Source: Sphaerotilus uruguayifluvii
GTDB taxonomy: Bacteria > Pseudomonadota > Gammaproteobacteria > Burkholderiales > Burkholderiaceae_C
DNA: 64,000 nt
Assembly: GCF_013294065.1 (NCBI RefSeq)
Contig: NZ_JABSNM010000001.1
Coordinates: forward strand, 263,925-327,924
Direction of reading: 5' to 3'
Position numbers and translations under genes: made by a program. Under the pieces are notes generated by a model. It did no database searches. It saw only the letters and a list, made by a program, of their open reading frames with translations, and was not told the DNA's origin. Below are positions 43,433 through 53,839 of the stretch, piece after piece (position 1 is the first letter of the stretch; each line of letters begins with the position of its first letter).

Positions 43433-43825
43433 ATGAGACTGCCGAGACTTTCCGTCATCGCCCTGCTCGCCGCGCTGCCCCTGCTGGCCAGCTGCGACCT
43501 GCTCGGCATCGAGTCCGGCGAGGCCGTCGCCGCCCGCAACGAGGCCGAGGGCAAGGCCGTCGGCAGCGCCTGCCGCCACGCGATGCGCGCGATCGAGGAC
43601 TGCTACGTGCTCAATCCGAAGGCGCTGAAGGCTTCGGTCTACGCCGGCTGGCGCGAGATGGACGAATACATGCGCGAGAACAAGCTCGAGGGCATCGCGC
43701 CGGTCGTGCCGCGCCCGGTCGAGCCGTCGAAGAAGAAGAAGGCCAAGCCGGCCGAGGACGAGGAGATCATCGACGAGCCCAAGGCCCGGGCCGACGACAA
43801 GGCCCACGGCAAGTCGACGCATTGA
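43433..43825 (+). CDS. Small lipoprotein with a lysine-rich, acidic tail
   Basis: A 130-aa protein not assigned to a named family. The signal ends in LPLLASC (Cys21), then there is an ARNEAEGKAVGSACRHAMRAIEDCYVLN segment with two more cysteines that could pair in the periplasm. The C-terminal 40 residues are charged and repetitive (SKKKKAKPAEDEEIIDEPKARADDKAHGK) and look disordered. Its start at 43433 follows a short spacer after fmt. Function unknown. Confidence 0.7.
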   Translation: MRLPRLSVIALLAALPLLASCDLLGIESGEAVAARNEAEGKAVGSACRHAMRAIEDCYVLNPKALKASVYAGWREMDEYMRENKLEGIAPVVPRPVEPSKKKKAKPAEDEEIIDEPKARADDKAHGKSTH

Positions 43826-43881
43826 GCCGGAATCCATGAGGTCCGTGCGCCGGATCTGCTCCGTTTGCCGGCGCCCGATGT

Positions 43882-43893
43882 GACAATCGGGGG
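43882..43893 (+). promoter_or_regulatory. Candidate leaderless promoter element (GACAATCGGGGG) before azlC
   Basis: GACAAT ends six bases before the azlC ATG, with a G-run between. If it is a -10 box, the transcript starts at the start codon. It closely resembles the element before the MidA-like gene (568-573). Confidence 0.35.
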
Positions 43894-44676
43894 ATGTCCC
43901 CCCCCGGCTCCCTTGCGGCCGCGCTGAAGCGGCACGTGCTGTCCACCTGTCGCCATCCGGAATTCCGGCATGGCCTGCGGGACATGGCGCCGATGGTGCC
44001 GGGTCTGGCCGCCTGGGGCCTGGTCACCGGCGTGGCGATGGTGCGCAGCGGGCTCGATCCCTGGCTGGCGCTGCTGATGTCGCTGACGGTCTACGCCGGT
44101 TCGTCGCAGCTGGCCTCGCTGCCGCTGATCGCGGCCGGCGCGCCGATCTGGGTGGTGCTGCTGACCGGCTTCGTCGTCAACCTGCGCTTCGTCATCTACA
44201 GCGCGCAGTGGCGCTTCCACTTCGGCCACCTGCCGCGTTGGCAGCGCATGTCGCTGGGCTATCTCGGTGCCGACATCAGCTACGCGATGTGCATGCGGCG
44301 CTGGGGCGATTCCGGGGTGCAGCCGGGCCAGATTCCGTATTTTCTCGGCGGCGCGCTGCTGCTGTGGCTGGGCTGGCAGATCCCGTCGATCCTGGGCATC
44401 GTGCTGGCCGACGGCGTGCCGTCGCAGTGGGGGCTGGGATTCGCCGGCACGCTGGCGCTGATCGGCCTGACCTGCTCGCTGCTGGTCGACCGCGCGACCT
44501 GGGTCTGCGCCGGCGTGGCCGCGGCAGCCGCGGTGGCCGCCTTCGCGCTGCCCTACAAGCTGCACATCGTCGTCGCGGTGGCCGCGGCGGTGGCCGCCGG
44601 CCTGATGATGGAGATGCCCGGCGGCGGGGGCGGTCGCCCGGTCGGTGCCGTTCGCCCGGCGCGCCGTCCTTCCTGA
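43894..44676 (+). CDS. azlC: AzlC family branched-chain amino acid exporter subunit
   Basis: A 260-aa membrane protein. DMAPMVPGLAAWGLVTGVAMV, LLMSLTVYAGSSQLASLPLIAAGAP and FVVNLRFVIYSAQWRFHF are typical of AzlC, the larger subunit of two-part exporters of branched-chain and related amino acids. It has about five to seven spans. The start ATG 43894 is followed by three Ser/Pro codons and has no ribosome site. It is followed by azlD after 25 bp. Confidence 0.92.
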   Translation: MSPPGSLAAALKRHVLSTCRHPEFRHGLRDMAPMVPGLAAWGLVTGVAMVRSGLDPWLALLMSLTVYAGSSQLASLPLIAAGAPIWVVLLTGFVVNLRFVIYSAQWRFHFGHLPRWQRMSLGYLGADISYAMCMRRWGDSGVQPGQIPYFLGGALLLWLGWQIPSILGIVLADGVPSQWGLGFAGTLALIGLTCSLLVDRATWVCAGVAAAAAVAAFALPYKLHIVVAVAAAVAAGLMMEMPGGGGGRPVGAVRPARRPS

Positions 44677-44701
44677 GATCGCGTCCGGAGCACCCTGCAC
44701 G

Positions 44702-45031
44702 ATGTCCAGCCTCGAAGTCCTCCTCACCATCATCGGACTGGCCCTGGTCACCGTGCTGTCCCGCGGCTTCCTGATGCTGCCCGACCGCGAGCTGCCGATG
44801 CCGCCGTGGGCGCGGCGCGCGCTGAAGTACGCGCCGCTGGCCGCGCTGGTGGCGATCATCGCGCCCGAGGTGCTGATGAAGAACGGCGCGCTGATCGCCA
44901 CGCCGCTCGACGCCCGGCTGATCGGCGCGGGCGTGGCGGTGGCCTGGTTCTTCTTCCGCCGCGGCATCCTCGGCACCATCGTCGTCGGCATGGCGGTCTT
45001 CCTGCCGCTGCGCATCGGGCTGGGCTGGTAG
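44702..45031 (+). CDS. azlD: AzlD family small exporter subunit
   Basis: A 109-aa protein with three or four hydrophobic spans: [41 protein letters not shown] and [19 protein letters not shown]. It is the small partner of AzlC. It is the last gene of the azlCD pair; pgk begins 71 bp further on. Confidence 0.92.
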   Translation: MSSLEVLLTIIGLALVTVLSRGFLMLPDRELPMPPWARRALKYAPLAALVAIIAPEVLMKNGALIATPLDARLIGAGVAVAWFFFRRGILGTIVVGMAVFLPLRIGLGW

Positions 45032-45102
45032 CCCGGCCGCGCCCCGCCCCGGCTTGTCCTCTTCCTTTCCCTGTTTCATCAACTCCGCAACAGCGACCCA
45101 CC

Positions 45103-46296
45103 ATGAAAGTTCTCCGCCTCCAGGACCTGATCGCCGACGGCCAGATCGCCGGCAAGCGCGTCTTCATCCGCGCCGACCTGAACGTGCCGCAGGATGACGC
45201 CGGCAACATCACCGAAGACACCCGCATCCGCGCCTCGGTGCCGTGCGTCAAGATGGCGCTCGACGCCGGCGCCGCCGTCATGGTCACCAGCCACCTGGGC
45301 CGCCCGACCGAAGGTGAATTCAAGCCGGAAGACACGCTGGCCCCGGTCGCCGCGCGCATGAGCGAGCTGCTCGGCCGCGAGGTCAAGCTGGTCTCGAACT
45401 GGGTCGACGGCGTGGACGTCGCCCCGGGCGAGGTCGTGATGCTCGAGAACTGCCGCCTGAACAAGGGTGAGAAGAAGAACAAGGAAGAGCTGGCGCAGAA
45501 GATGGCCGCGCTGTGCGACGTCTTCGTGCATGACGCCTTCGGCACCGCGCACCGCGCCGAGGCCTCGACCTACGGCATCGCCCAGTTCGCCAAGGTGGCG
45601 TGCGCCGGCCCGCTGCTGGCCGCCGAGATCGACGCCATCTCCAAGGCCCTGGCCAACCCGAAGCGCCCGCTGGTGGCCATCGTCGCCGGCTCCAAGGTCT
45701 CGACCAAGCTGACGATCCTGAAGGCGCTGTCTGCCAACGTCGACGGCCTGATCGTCGGCGGCGGCATCGCCAACACCTTCATGCTGGCCGCCGGCCTGAA
45801 GATCGGCAAGTCGCTGGCCGAGCCGGATCTGGTCGGCGAGGCCAAGGCCGTGATCGAGGCGATGGCCGCACGCGGCGCCGCCGTGCCGATTCCCGTCGAC
45901 GTGGTCTGCGCCAAGACCTTCTCGGCCGACGCCGAAGCGACCGTCAAGGCCGCGACCGACGTCGCCGACGACGATCTGATCCTGGACATCGGCCCCAAGA
46001 CCGCCGAGATCCTGGCCGCCCAGCTCAAGGCCGCCGGCACCATCGTCTGGAACGGCCCGGTCGGCGTGTTCGAGTTCGACGCCTTCGCCAAGGGCACCGA
46101 GACGCTGGCGCGCGCGATCGCCGAGAGCGAGGCCTTCTCGATCGCCGGCGGCGGCGACACGCTGGCCGCGATCGCCAAGTACGGCATCGAAAAGGACGTT
46201 GGCTACATCTCCACCGGCGGCGGCGCCTTCCTGGAAGTGCTGGAAGGCAAGACCCTGCCGGCCTTCGAGATCCTGAGCAAGCGCGCGGCGGGCTGA
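45103..46296 (+). CDS. pgk: Phosphoglycerate kinase
   Basis: A 397-aa glycolytic enzyme making ATP from 1,3-bisphosphoglycerate. [15 protein letters not shown] (with the conserved Arg and Asp), [38 protein letters not shown] and the C-terminal [16 protein letters not shown] and [13 protein letters not shown] are all canonical. Start ATG 45103. It opens the glycolysis/purine gene cluster. Confidence 0.98.
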   Translation: MKVLRLQDLIADGQIAGKRVFIRADLNVPQDDAGNITEDTRIRASVPCVKMALDAGAAVMVTSHLGRPTEGEFKPEDTLAPVAARMSELLGREVKLVSNWVDGVDVAPGEVVMLENCRLNKGEKKNKEELAQKMAALCDVFVHDAFGTAHRAEASTYGIAQFAKVACAGPLLAAEIDAISKALANPKRPLVAIVAGSKVSTKLTILKALSANVDGLIVGGGIANTFMLAAGLKIGKSLAEPDLVGEAKAVIEAMAARGAAVPIPVDVVCAKTFSADAEATVKAATDVADDDLILDIGPKTAEILAAQLKAAGTIVWNGPVGVFEFDAFAKGTETLARAIAESEAFSIAGGGDTLAAIAKYGIEKDVGYISTGGGAFLEVLEGKTLPAFEILSKRAAG

Positions 46297-46310
46297 TCCC
46301 GCGTGCTCAC

Positions 46311-46362
46311 GCCGGGCCGCGCGCCCGGCCTGCGTCGTTCCGGTCTGTGCCGTTCTGGCACA
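46311..46362 (+). terminator. Two hairpins after pgk
   Basis: GCCGGGC/GCCCGGC (46311-46329) and TGTGCC/GGCACA (46346-46362) are perfect stems of 7 and 6 bp within 70 bp of the pgk stop. Neither has a T-run. They may attenuate or mark the end of the pgk message; the rest of the 232-bp spacer shows no gene. Confidence 0.35.
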
Positions 46363-46528
46363 GGCGGGTGTTCCTGCGCATCTTCATGCCTTTTCTGCAT
46401 GAGCACTGCGGCTGGCGGCATGAACCCCGCTTTCAGGCCCTTGCGCACGGGAAGTACGCATGCGGGCCGCTTTCGTCGGCAGTAATCTGCGCTCCCTTGT
46501 TGATTTGTGTGCTTCAGGAGCGCCCTCG

Positions 46529-48832
46529 ATGACCCAATCCTTGTCTCCCGCCGAACAGGCTCTGCGTGATGCCGCGCTCGAATATCACCGTGCGCCGGTC
46601 CGGGGCAAGATCGCCGTCACCCCGCTCAAGCCGCTGATGAACCAGCGCGACCTGTCGCTGGCCTACTCGCCCGGCGTGGCCTATCCCTGCCTGTCGATCG
46701 AGCAGGATCCGTCGAAGGCGGCCGAGTACACCTCGCGCGGCAACCTGGTGGCCGTGGTCACCAACGGCACCGCGGTGCTGGGCCTGGGCGACATCGGCCC
46801 GCTGGCGTCCAAGCCGGTGATGGAGGGCAAGGGCTGCCTCTTCAAGAAGTTCGCCGGCATCGATGTCTTCGACATCGAGCTGGCCGAGCGCGATCCGGAC
46901 AAGCTGGTCGAGATCATCGCCTCGCTGGAGCCGACGCTGGGTGGCATCAACCTCGAGGACATCAAGGCGCCCGAGTGCTTCTACATCGAGAAGAAGCTGC
47001 GCGAGCGCATGCGCATTCCGGTCTTCCACGATGACCAGCACGGCACCGCGATCATCTCGGGCGCGGCGCTGCTCAACGGCCTGGAGCTGGTCGGCAAGAA
47101 GATCGGCGAAGTGAAGATGGCGGTGTCGGGTGCCGGCGCGGCGGCGATCGCCTGCCTGGACCTGATGGTCGGTCTGGGCGTGAAGGTCGAGAACATCTTC
47201 GTCTGCGACTCCAAGGGCGTGATCCGCGAAGGCCGCGGCGACCGCCTGGACGAGTCCAAGCAGCGCTACTGCCAGAAGACCGACGCGAAGACGCTGGCCG
47301 ACGTGGTGCGTGACGCCGATGTCTTCCTGGGCTGCTCGGCCGCCGGCGTGCTGACCGCCGACATGGTCGCGACGATGGCCGACAAGCCGATCATCCTGGC
47401 GCTGGCCAACCCCGAGCCGGAGATCCGCCCCGAGATCGCCAAGGCGGCGCGGCCCGACTGCATCATCGCCACCGGCCGCTCGGACTATCCGAACCAGGTC
47501 AACAACGTCCTGTGCTTTCCCTACATCTTCCGCGGCGCGCTGGACTGCGGCGCCACGAAGATCACCGAGGCGATGAAGCTGGCCTGCGTGCGCGAGATCG
47601 CCGCGCTGGCCAAGGAGGAGACCAGCGACGAGGTCGCGGCTGCCTATGCCGGCCAGGACCTGAAGTTCGGCCCCGAGTACCTGATCCCGAAGCCCTTCGA
47701 CGCGCGCCTGATCCTGCGCATCGCGCCGGCGGTGGCCGCGGCCGCGGTCGAGTCGGGCGTCGCCGAGCGCCCGATCGCCGATCTGGACGCCTACCGCGAC
47801 TCGCTGACCCGCTACGTCTACCAGACCGGCATGTTCATGCGCCCGGTGTTCGCCACCGCCAAGGCCAATCCGGCGCGCATCGTCTACGCCGAGGGCGAGG
47901 ACGAGCGCGTGCTGCGCGCGGTGCAGGCGGTGCTGGCCGAAGGGCTGGCCCGGCCGATCCTGGTGGGCCGCCCGGGCGTGATCGCCTCGCGCATCGAGCG
48001 CGCCGGCCTGCGGCTGAAGCCGGGCGTCGACTTCGAGGTGGTGAACCCCGACGAGGACGCGCGCTTCCGCGAATGCTGGGAGGAATACCACCGCATCATG
48101 AAGCGCGACGGCGTGTCGGTCGAGGCCGCCAAGGCCGCGGTGCGCCGCTCCACGACGCTGATCGCGACGCTGCTGGTCAAGCTCGGCCATGCCGACGGCA
48201 TGCTCTGCGGCCTGCACGGCCGCTATGACACGCACTTCGACTACGTGCGCCAGGTCATCGGCCAGAAGGCCGGCGCCAAGGTCTTCGCGACGATGAACGC
48301 GCTGATGCTCGAGGAACACAACCTCTTCATCACCGACACCTTCATCAACGAGCAGCCCACCGCCGAGGAGCTGGCCGAGATCGCGCTGATGGCCGCCGAG
48401 GAGGTGCGTCGCTTCGGCCTGCCGCCGAAGGTCGCCTTCCTGTCGCACTCGATGTTCGGCACCTCGCAGCGCCCGTCGGCCAAGCGCATGCGCGCCGCGC
48501 ACGACCTGTTCGTCGAGCGCGCGCCCGAGATCGAGTGCGACGGCGAGATGCACGGCGACGCGGCGCTGTCGGAGGAGATCCGCCGCAACATCCTGCCGGA
48601 CTCGACGCTGACCGGCTCGGCCAACCTGCTGGTGCTGCCGAACATCGATGCGGCCAACATCCTGTTCAACGTGCTGAAGGTGACCGCCGGCAAGGGCGTG
48701 ACCGTCGGGCCGGTGCTGCTGGGTGCGGCCGCGCCGGTGCACATCCTGACGCCGTCGGCCTCGATGCGCCGCATCGTCAACATGACGGCGCTGGCGGTCG
48801 CGGATGCGGCCGAAGCACGGCGTTCTTCGTAA
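46529..48832 (+). CDS. maeB: NADP-dependent malic enzyme with a phosphotransacetylase-like C-terminal domain
   Basis: A 767-aa protein. The N-terminal malic enzyme part has [41 protein letters not shown] and [10 protein letters not shown]; it decarboxylates malate to pyruvate with NADP. The C-terminal 330 residues match the phosphate acetyltransferase fold ([28 protein letters not shown], then [10 protein letters not shown]), which in MaeB is regulatory, responding to acetyl-CoA and metabolites. The start ATG 46529 has AGGAG 8 bases upstream. It sits between pgk and pyk. Confidence 0.96.
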   Translation: MTQSLSPAEQALRDAALEYHRAPVRGKIAVTPLKPLMNQRDLSLAYSPGVAYPCLSIEQDPSKAAEYTSRGNLVAVVTNGTAVLGLGDIGPLASKPVMEGKGCLFKKFAGIDVFDIELAERDPDKLVEIIASLEPTLGGINLEDIKAPECFYIEKKLRERMRIPVFHDDQHGTAIISGAALLNGLELVGKKIGEVKMAVSGAGAAAIACLDLMVGLGVKVENIFVCDSKGVIREGRGDRLDESKQRYCQKTDAKTLADVVRDADVFLGCSAAGVLTADMVATMADKPIILALANPEPEIRPEIAKAARPDCIIATGRSDYPNQVNNVLCFPYIFRGALDCGATKITEAMKLACVREIAALAKEETSDEVAAAYAGQDLKFGPEYLIPKPFDARLILRIAPAVAAAAVESGVAERPIADLDAYRDSLTRYVYQTGMFMRPVFATAKANPARIVYAEGEDERVLRAVQAVLAEGLARPILVGRPGVIASRIERAGLRLKPGVDFEVVNPDEDARFRECWEEYHRIMKRDGVSVEAAKAAVRRSTTLIATLLVKLGHADGMLCGLHGRYDTHFDYVRQVIGQKAGAKVFATMNALMLEEHNLFITDTFINEQPTAEELAEIALMAAEEVRRFGLPPKVAFLSHSMFGTSQRPSAKRMRAAHDLFVERAPEIECDGEMHGDAALSEEIRRNILPDSTLTGSANLLVLPNIDAANILFNVLKVTAGKGVTVGPVLLGAAAPVHILTPSASMRRIVNMTALAVADAAEARRSS

Positions 48833-48855
48833 CCACCTTGTTCTGAACGGCGGTC

Positions 48856-48861
48856 GATAAT
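48856..48861 (+). promoter_or_regulatory. Candidate -10 box (GATAAT) for pyk
   Basis: GATAATCCC lies 40 bases before the pyk ATG, after the maeB stop. No -35 with good spacing was seen. Confidence 0.3.
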
Positions 48862-48901
48862 CCCTGGCACTGCGTTTTTTCGACACCCAGGAGACCGCCC
48901 G

Positions 48902-50332
48902 ATGCCCCGCCATACCAAGATCGTCGCCACCCTCGGCCCCGCCTCGTCCGACCCGGCGGTGCTGGAGCGGATCATCCGCGCCGGGGTCGACGTCGTGCGG
49001 CTGAACTTCAGCCATGGCAAGGCGCAGGACCACATCGACCGCGCCACGCTGGTGCGCGAGGTCGCCGCCCGCGTCGGCAAGCCGGTGGCGATCATGGCCG
49101 ACCTGCAGGGCCCGAAGATCCGCGTCGGCAAGTTCGCCGAAGGCCGGGTGATGCTGGAGGCCGGCGCGTCCTTCGTGCTCGACGCCAGCCGCACCGAGCC
49201 GGGCGACCTCGAGGGCGTGGGCCTCGACTACAAGGAGCTGCCGCGCGACGTGCGGCCCGGCGACACGCTGCTGCTCAACGACGGCCTGATCGTGCTGGTC
49301 GTCGACGCGGTGCGCGGCGACAAGGTCCACACCGTCGTGAAGATCGGCGGCGAGCTGTCCAACAACAAGGGCATCAACAAGCAGGGCGGCGGCCTGACCG
49401 CCCCGGCGCTGACCTCCAAGGACATGGAGGACATCCGGACCGCGATGTCCTTCCAGTGCGAATACCTGGCGGTGAGCTTCCCGAAGAGCGCCATCGACAT
49501 GGAGATGGCGCGCCAGCTCGCCAACGTCGCCGGCGAGCCGTGGCGCCACAAGCCGGGCATGATCGCCAAGATCGAGCGCACCGAGGCCATCCCGCAGCTC
49601 GAGGCCATCCTGAAGGCCTCCGACGGCATCATGGTCGCGCGCGGCGACCTGGCGGTCGAGGTCGGCAACGCCGCCGTGCCGGCGCTGCAGAAGAAGATGA
49701 TCCGCATGGCGCGCGAGATGGACAAGGTCGTCATCACCGCCACGCAGATGATGGAGTCGATGATCCAGAACCCGGTGCCGACCCGCGCCGAGGTCTCGGA
49801 CGTCGCCAACGCGGTGCTCGACGGCACCGATGCGGTGATGCTCTCGGCCGAGACGGCCGCCGGCAAGTACCCGGTCGAGACGGTCGAGCAGATGGTGGCG
49901 ATCGCCGAGGCCGCCGAGGCGGCCGAGGAGATCCACTTCGAGGCCGACATGGGCAGCCGCACCGTCGGCCGCATCGACCAGTCGATCGCGATGGGCGCGC
50001 TGTTCACCGCGCATCACCTGGGCTGCAAGGCCATCCTGGCGCTGACCGAGTCGGGCTCGACCGCGCTGTGGATGAGCCGCCACCGCATCGACGTGCCGAT
50101 CTACGCGCTGACGACGCAGTCGCTGTCCGAGCGCAAGATGGCGCTCTACCGCAACGTGCGTCCGATCCTGATGCCCAAGTTCGAGGACCGCGACACCGCG
50201 CTGGCCGCGGCCGAGCAGCTGCTGGTCGAGCGTGGCGTGCTGCGTCCGGGCGACACCTACGCGATCACCTGCGGCGAACCGATGGGGTACCCGGGTGGAA
50301 CCAACATGCTGAAGGTCTGCCGCGTCGGCTGA
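48902..50332 (+). CDS. pyk: Pyruvate kinase
   Basis: A 476-aa enzyme catalysing the last step of glycolysis. [28 protein letters not shown] (active-site Arg and Asn), [30 protein letters not shown] and [41 protein letters not shown], with its metal-binding and catalytic residues, are all in place. The C-terminal domain ends [21 protein letters not shown]. It is followed by a strong hairpin and fba. Confidence 0.98.
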   Translation: MPRHTKIVATLGPASSDPAVLERIIRAGVDVVRLNFSHGKAQDHIDRATLVREVAARVGKPVAIMADLQGPKIRVGKFAEGRVMLEAGASFVLDASRTEPGDLEGVGLDYKELPRDVRPGDTLLLNDGLIVLVVDAVRGDKVHTVVKIGGELSNNKGINKQGGGLTAPALTSKDMEDIRTAMSFQCEYLAVSFPKSAIDMEMARQLANVAGEPWRHKPGMIAKIERTEAIPQLEAILKASDGIMVARGDLAVEVGNAAVPALQKKMIRMAREMDKVVITATQMMESMIQNPVPTRAEVSDVANAVLDGTDAVMLSAETAAGKYPVETVEQMVAIAEAAEAAEEIHFEADMGSRTVGRIDQSIAMGALFTAHHLGCKAILALTESGSTALWMSRHRIDVPIYALTTQSLSERKMALYRNVRPILMPKFEDRDTALAAAEQLLVERGVLRPGDTYAITCGEPMGYPGGTNMLKVCRVG

Positions 50333-50376
50333 GGCCGCGGACCCGCCCGCGGTCTGCGGGCCGGCGATGTAACCCG

Positions 50377-50407
50377 ACGGGGGTGACGTGTAACTCGTCA
50401 CCCCCGT
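50377..50407 (+). terminator. 12-bp perfect hairpin between pyk and fba
   Basis: ACGGGGGTGACG and CGTCACCCCCGT pair perfectly across a 7-base loop (TGTAACT), about 45 bp after the pyk stop. No T-run follows, so it may be a Rho-aided terminator, an mRNA-stabilising hairpin, or a regulatory element upstream of fba. Confidence 0.5.
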
Positions 50408-50588
50408 TGTGCAAAATTGGCACGCATCGGGCCCCGGCCAAGGGGCTGCTTCAGCGGAAATCGCGCATCTGCACGATGGCGTGCCCGTAGAATCTCGGAA
50501 GTTTCAGGGTGGTTTCAGGGGTGTTCGACCCATCGGGTGCCCGGTCAGCCGCCCGCGCCGGTTTCCAGTCCCTTCTGAGGTTCTTCCC

Positions 50589-51653
50589 ATGCCCCTCGTT
50601 TCCATGCGCCAGCTGCTGGACCATGCCGCCGAAAACGGCTATGGCATTCCGGCGTTCAACGTCAACAACCTCGAGCAGGTCCAGGCGGTGATGGCCGCCG
50701 CCGACGAAGTCGGCGCCCCGGTGATCCTGCAGGCCTCGGCAGGCGCGCGCAAGTACGCGGGCGAAGCCTTCATCAAGCACCTGATCCTGGCCGCGTCGGA
50801 AGCCTATCCGCACATCCCGATGGTGATGCACCAGGACCACGGCACCAGCCCGAAGGTCTGCGCCGGCGCGCTGGAGCTGGGCTTCGGCTCGGTGATGATG
50901 GACGGCTCGCTGCGCGAGGACGGCAAGACCCCGGCCGACTTCGGCTACAACGTCGACGTGACCCGCCAGGTCGTCGCGATGGCGCACAGGATCGGCGCCA
51001 CCGTCGAGGGCGAGCTGGGCTGCCTGGGCAACCTCGAGACCGGTGACGCCGGCGAGGAAGACGGCATCGGCGCGGTCGGCAAGCTCGACCACAGCCAGAT
51101 GCTGACCGACCCGGAAGAGGCCGCCCGCTTCGTCCAGGAAACCCAGCTCGACGCGCTGGCCATCGCCATCGGCACCAGCCACGGCGCCTACAAGTTCAGC
51201 CGCCCGCCGACCGGCGACATCCTGGCGATCTCCCGCGTCAAGGAGATCAACGCCCGCATCCCCAACACCCACCTGGTGATGCACGGCTCCTCGTCGGTGC
51301 CGCAGGACCTGCGCGCCATCATCAACCAGTACGGCGGCGCGATGAAGGAGACCTACGGCGTGCCGGTCTCCGAGATCCAGGAAGCCATCAAGTACGGCGT
51401 GCGCAAGATCAACATCGACACCGACATCCGCATGGCGATGACCGGCGCGGTGCGCAAGTTCATGGCCGAGAACCCGGAGAAGTTCGACGCGCGCGAATGG
51501 CTCAAGCCCGCCCGCGAGGCCGCCAAGGCGATCTGCAAGCAGCGCTACATGGAGTTCGGCTGCGAAGGCCAGGGCTCGCGCATCCAGGGCGTCTCGCTGG
51601 CCGTGATGGCCCAGAAGTACGCTGCCGGCGAGCTGGCGCAGAAGGTGCTCTGA
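50589..51653 (+). CDS. fba: Fructose-bisphosphate aldolase, class II
   Basis: A 354-aa zinc enzyme of the Calvin-cycle-type class II subfamily. [20 protein letters not shown] (His zinc ligand and catalytic Asp), [37 protein letters not shown] and HLVMHGSSS are conserved. It splits fructose-1,6-bisphosphate or makes it in gluconeogenesis. The start at ATG 50589 lies about 20 bp after a small T-rich stretch. It is followed by a classic terminator. Confidence 0.97.
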   Translation: MPLVSMRQLLDHAAENGYGIPAFNVNNLEQVQAVMAAADEVGAPVILQASAGARKYAGEAFIKHLILAASEAYPHIPMVMHQDHGTSPKVCAGALELGFGSVMMDGSLREDGKTPADFGYNVDVTRQVVAMAHRIGATVEGELGCLGNLETGDAGEEDGIGAVGKLDHSQMLTDPEEAARFVQETQLDALAIAIGTSHGAYKFSRPPTGDILAISRVKEINARIPNTHLVMHGSSSVPQDLRAIINQYGGAMKETYGVPVSEIQEAIKYGVRKINIDTDIRMAMTGAVRKFMAENPEKFDAREWLKPAREAAKAICKQRYMEFGCEGQGSRIQGVSLAVMAQKYAAGELAQKVL

Positions 51654-51707
51654 TCCCCGGAATCCGCGCGGCCCGCTGCCGGGCGCCTGCGCGTTTTTCC
51701 TGATCCG

Positions 51708-51738
51708 ACGGCCCGCCCCTGGCGGGCCGTTCTTCTTG
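51708..51738 (+). terminator. Rho-independent terminator after fba
   Basis: ACGGCCCGCC pairs perfectly with GGCGGGCCGT across a 3-base loop and is followed by TCTTCTT. It is the clearest intrinsic terminator in the window and lies 55 bp after the fba stop. Confidence 0.85.
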
Positions 51739-51763
51739 GTACCCGGGGTCGCGCGCCTACAAT
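51736..51763 (+). promoter_or_regulatory. Promoter for purC (TTGGTA - 16 bp - TACAAT)
   Basis: A -35-like TTGGTA at 51736-51741 is 16 bp from TACAAT at 51758-51763, the best-formed promoter seen in the window. It lies right after the fba terminator, 37 bp before the purC start. Confidence 0.55.
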
Positions 51764-51800
51764 CGGCCGGTTTCAAGACAGCCTCAGCCGAGTCCACGCC

Positions 51801-52709
51801 GTGACCACCGCCCTGCACAACTCCAGCCTCCACTCCCTGCCGCTGCTCGCGCGCGGCAAGGTGCGCGACAACTACGCCGTCGGCGAGGACCGCATCCTGA
51901 TGGTCGCCACCGACCGGCTGTCGGCCTTCGACGTCATCATGGAAGAGCCGATTCCCGGCAAGGGCGCGCTGCTGACCCAGGTCGCGCTGTTCTGGTTCGC
52001 GCGACTGGGCCACATCGTGCCGAACCACCTGACCGGCGAGGATCCGCTGTCGGTCGTGGCCGACGACGAGCGCGACCAGGTCCGCGACCGCTCGATGCTG
52101 GTCAAGCGCCTGAAGCCGCTGCCGGTCGAGGCGGTGGTGCGCGGCTACCTGGCCGGCTCGGGCTGGAAGGAATACCAGGACAGCCGCTCGGTCTGCGGCG
52201 TGGCGCTGCCCGAGGGTCTGACCAACGCGGCCAAGCTGCCCGCGCCGATCTTCACGCCGGCCACCAAGGCCGACGTCGGCGACCACGACGAGAACATCAG
52301 CTTCGACCGCATGGTCGAGATCATCGGCCGCGAGCTGGCCGAGCAGGTGCGCGACATCTCGATCCGCCTGTACACCACCGCGGCCGAGCATGCGCTGACC
52401 CGCGGCATCATCATCGCCGACACCAAGTTCGAGTTCGGCCTGGACGAGAACGGAGCGCTGGTGCTGATGGACGAGGTGCTGACGCCCGACTCCTCGCGCT
52501 ACTGGCCGGTCGAGAGCTATGCCGCGGCCCTGGCCGCCGGCGAAAACCCGCCGAGCTTCGACAAGCAGTACCTGCGCGACTGGCTCGAGGCGGTGCGCAT
52601 CGACGGCAAGCCGTGGGGCAAGGTCAAGCCGGCGCCGGCGCTGCCCGCCGAGGTGATCGAGCACACCGCGGCCAAGTACCGCGAGGCCCTCGAGCGCCTG
52701 ATGGGCTGA
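51801..52709 (+). CDS. purC: Phosphoribosylaminoimidazole-succinocarboxamide synthase (SAICAR synthase)
   Basis: A 302-aa enzyme that joins aspartate to CAIR in purine synthesis. [53 protein letters not shown] and [32 protein letters not shown] are the family signatures. The start is GTG at 51801. It opens the pur part of the cluster; purE and purK follow after two intervening genes. Confidence 0.98.
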   Translation: MTTALHNSSLHSLPLLARGKVRDNYAVGEDRILMVATDRLSAFDVIMEEPIPGKGALLTQVALFWFARLGHIVPNHLTGEDPLSVVADDERDQVRDRSMLVKRLKPLPVEAVVRGYLAGSGWKEYQDSRSVCGVALPEGLTNAAKLPAPIFTPATKADVGDHDENISFDRMVEIIGRELAEQVRDISIRLYTTAAEHALTRGIIIADTKFEFGLDENGALVLMDEVLTPDSSRYWPVESYAAALAAGENPPSFDKQYLRDWLEAVRIDGKPWGKVKPAPALPAEVIEHTAAKYREALERLMG

Positions 52710-52726
52710 GCCGGGCGGCCGCAGCC

Positions 52727-53839
52727 ATGATGAACCGGCTGCTGCGCACGCTCGACGACGCGATCGCCGCCGCGCGGCTGCCGCGCGAGGTGCCGCTGCT
52801 GCGCGCCGAACGCGCGGTGCTCCTGGCGCGGCTCGGCGAGATCGAGCGCATGCATCTGGAGGTCGCCGCGCTGCGCGCGACGCCGGAGCTGCTGACGATG
52901 CCGGCGCTCAACGCCTGGCTGTGGCTGGCCGAAGGGCTGGGCGACTTCTACGCCGACCTGTCGACCCGCTCGCGCGACCGGGTGCGCCGTGCGCTGGCGC
53001 TGGCGCGCTCGGCGCGCAACCCGCGCGTGCAGGCGCTGGCCGCGGCCTGGCTGGCGCACCTGGACTTCCATGTGCGCGACGATGCCGCTGCGCTCGAGCA
53101 TGTCGCGCTCGCGCTGGGCACCGCGGCCGCCGAACACCACGGCGCTCGCTCGCGCGCCTGCCTGGTGGTGGCCGGCATGCTGCACTACGCGCGCCGCGAC
53201 GACGAGGCCCAGCCCTGGTACGGCCAGGCGCGCCGCCATGCCAACGCCGAGGGCGACGGCGCCGCGCTCAGCTCGATCATGTACAACATGGCCTTCCTGC
53301 GCGTGATCGACGCGCGGCTGGCCGACCTGCACGATCCGGACGGCTGCCCGGACGAACTGATGCGCCGGGCGATGCTGGGCACCGAGTCCTCGGTCTATCT
53401 GGACCGCAGCATGCAGATCCGCGCGCTCAGCCACCATCCGCCGATCCGGCGCGCGCAGATCCTGATGATGGCCGGCGAACCGGCCGCGGCACTGGCGCTG
53501 TACGAGGGCCATCTGGCCGAGGCGCTCGGCGAGGGGCTGGGGGTGTCGGAATGCGTGTTCCGCGCCGATCAGGCCTGGTGCCTGGCCGCGCTGGGGCGCG
53601 GCGACGCGGCGCTGCAGGCCGCGCGCGCGGCGCAGGCGGCGCTGCATGGCGCCACCGAGCCCGAGGATCTGGCGATCGCGCACGGCATGCTGGCGCGGGT
53701 GCACCACCGCATCGGGCTCGACGAGGTGGCCGAGCAGCATGGCCGGCGGGCCGCCGACCATTTCCGTCTCTACAGCCAGCGCATCGCGGCGCTGCTGGCC
53801 GGCCTGGACCGGCTCGGGCTCAGAACAGCGCCATGCTGA
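52727..53839 (+). CDS. Helical repeat (TPR-like) protein of unknown function
   Basis: A 370-aa all-helical protein rich in Ala, Leu and Arg. It contains repeated pairs of helices of about 34 residues (for example [17 protein letters not shown], then [31 protein letters not shown], then [23 protein letters not shown], then [16 protein letters not shown]), consistent with tetratricopeptide repeats. No signal peptide or catalytic motif is seen. The start at 52727 is 18 bp after purC. The 3' end overlaps the convergent thioredoxin gene by 20 bp. A scaffold role is an inference. Confidence 0.68.
   Translation: MMNRLLRTLDDAIAAARLPREVPLLRAERAVLLARLGEIERMHLEVAALRATPELLTMPALNAWLWLAEGLGDFYADLSTRSRDRVRRALALARSARNPRVQALAAAWLAHLDFHVRDDAAALEHVALALGTAAAEHHGARSRACLVVAGMLHYARRDDEAQPWYGQARRHANAEGDGAALSSIMYNMAFLRVIDARLADLHDPDGCPDELMRRAMLGTESSVYLDRSMQIRALSHHPPIRRAQILMMAGEPAAALALYEGHLAEALGEGLGVSECVFRADQAWCLAALGRGDAALQAARAAQAALHGATEPEDLAIAHGMLARVHHRIGLDEVAEQHGRRAADHFRLYSQRIAALLAGLDRLGLRTAPC

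Noticed and set aside
46514..50401. Very long antisense open frame of about 1300 codons opposite maeB and pyk
   Set aside because: High GC makes antisense stops rare. The sequence is low-complexity (His, Arg, Asp, Ala, Gln) and both genes on the other strand are clear.
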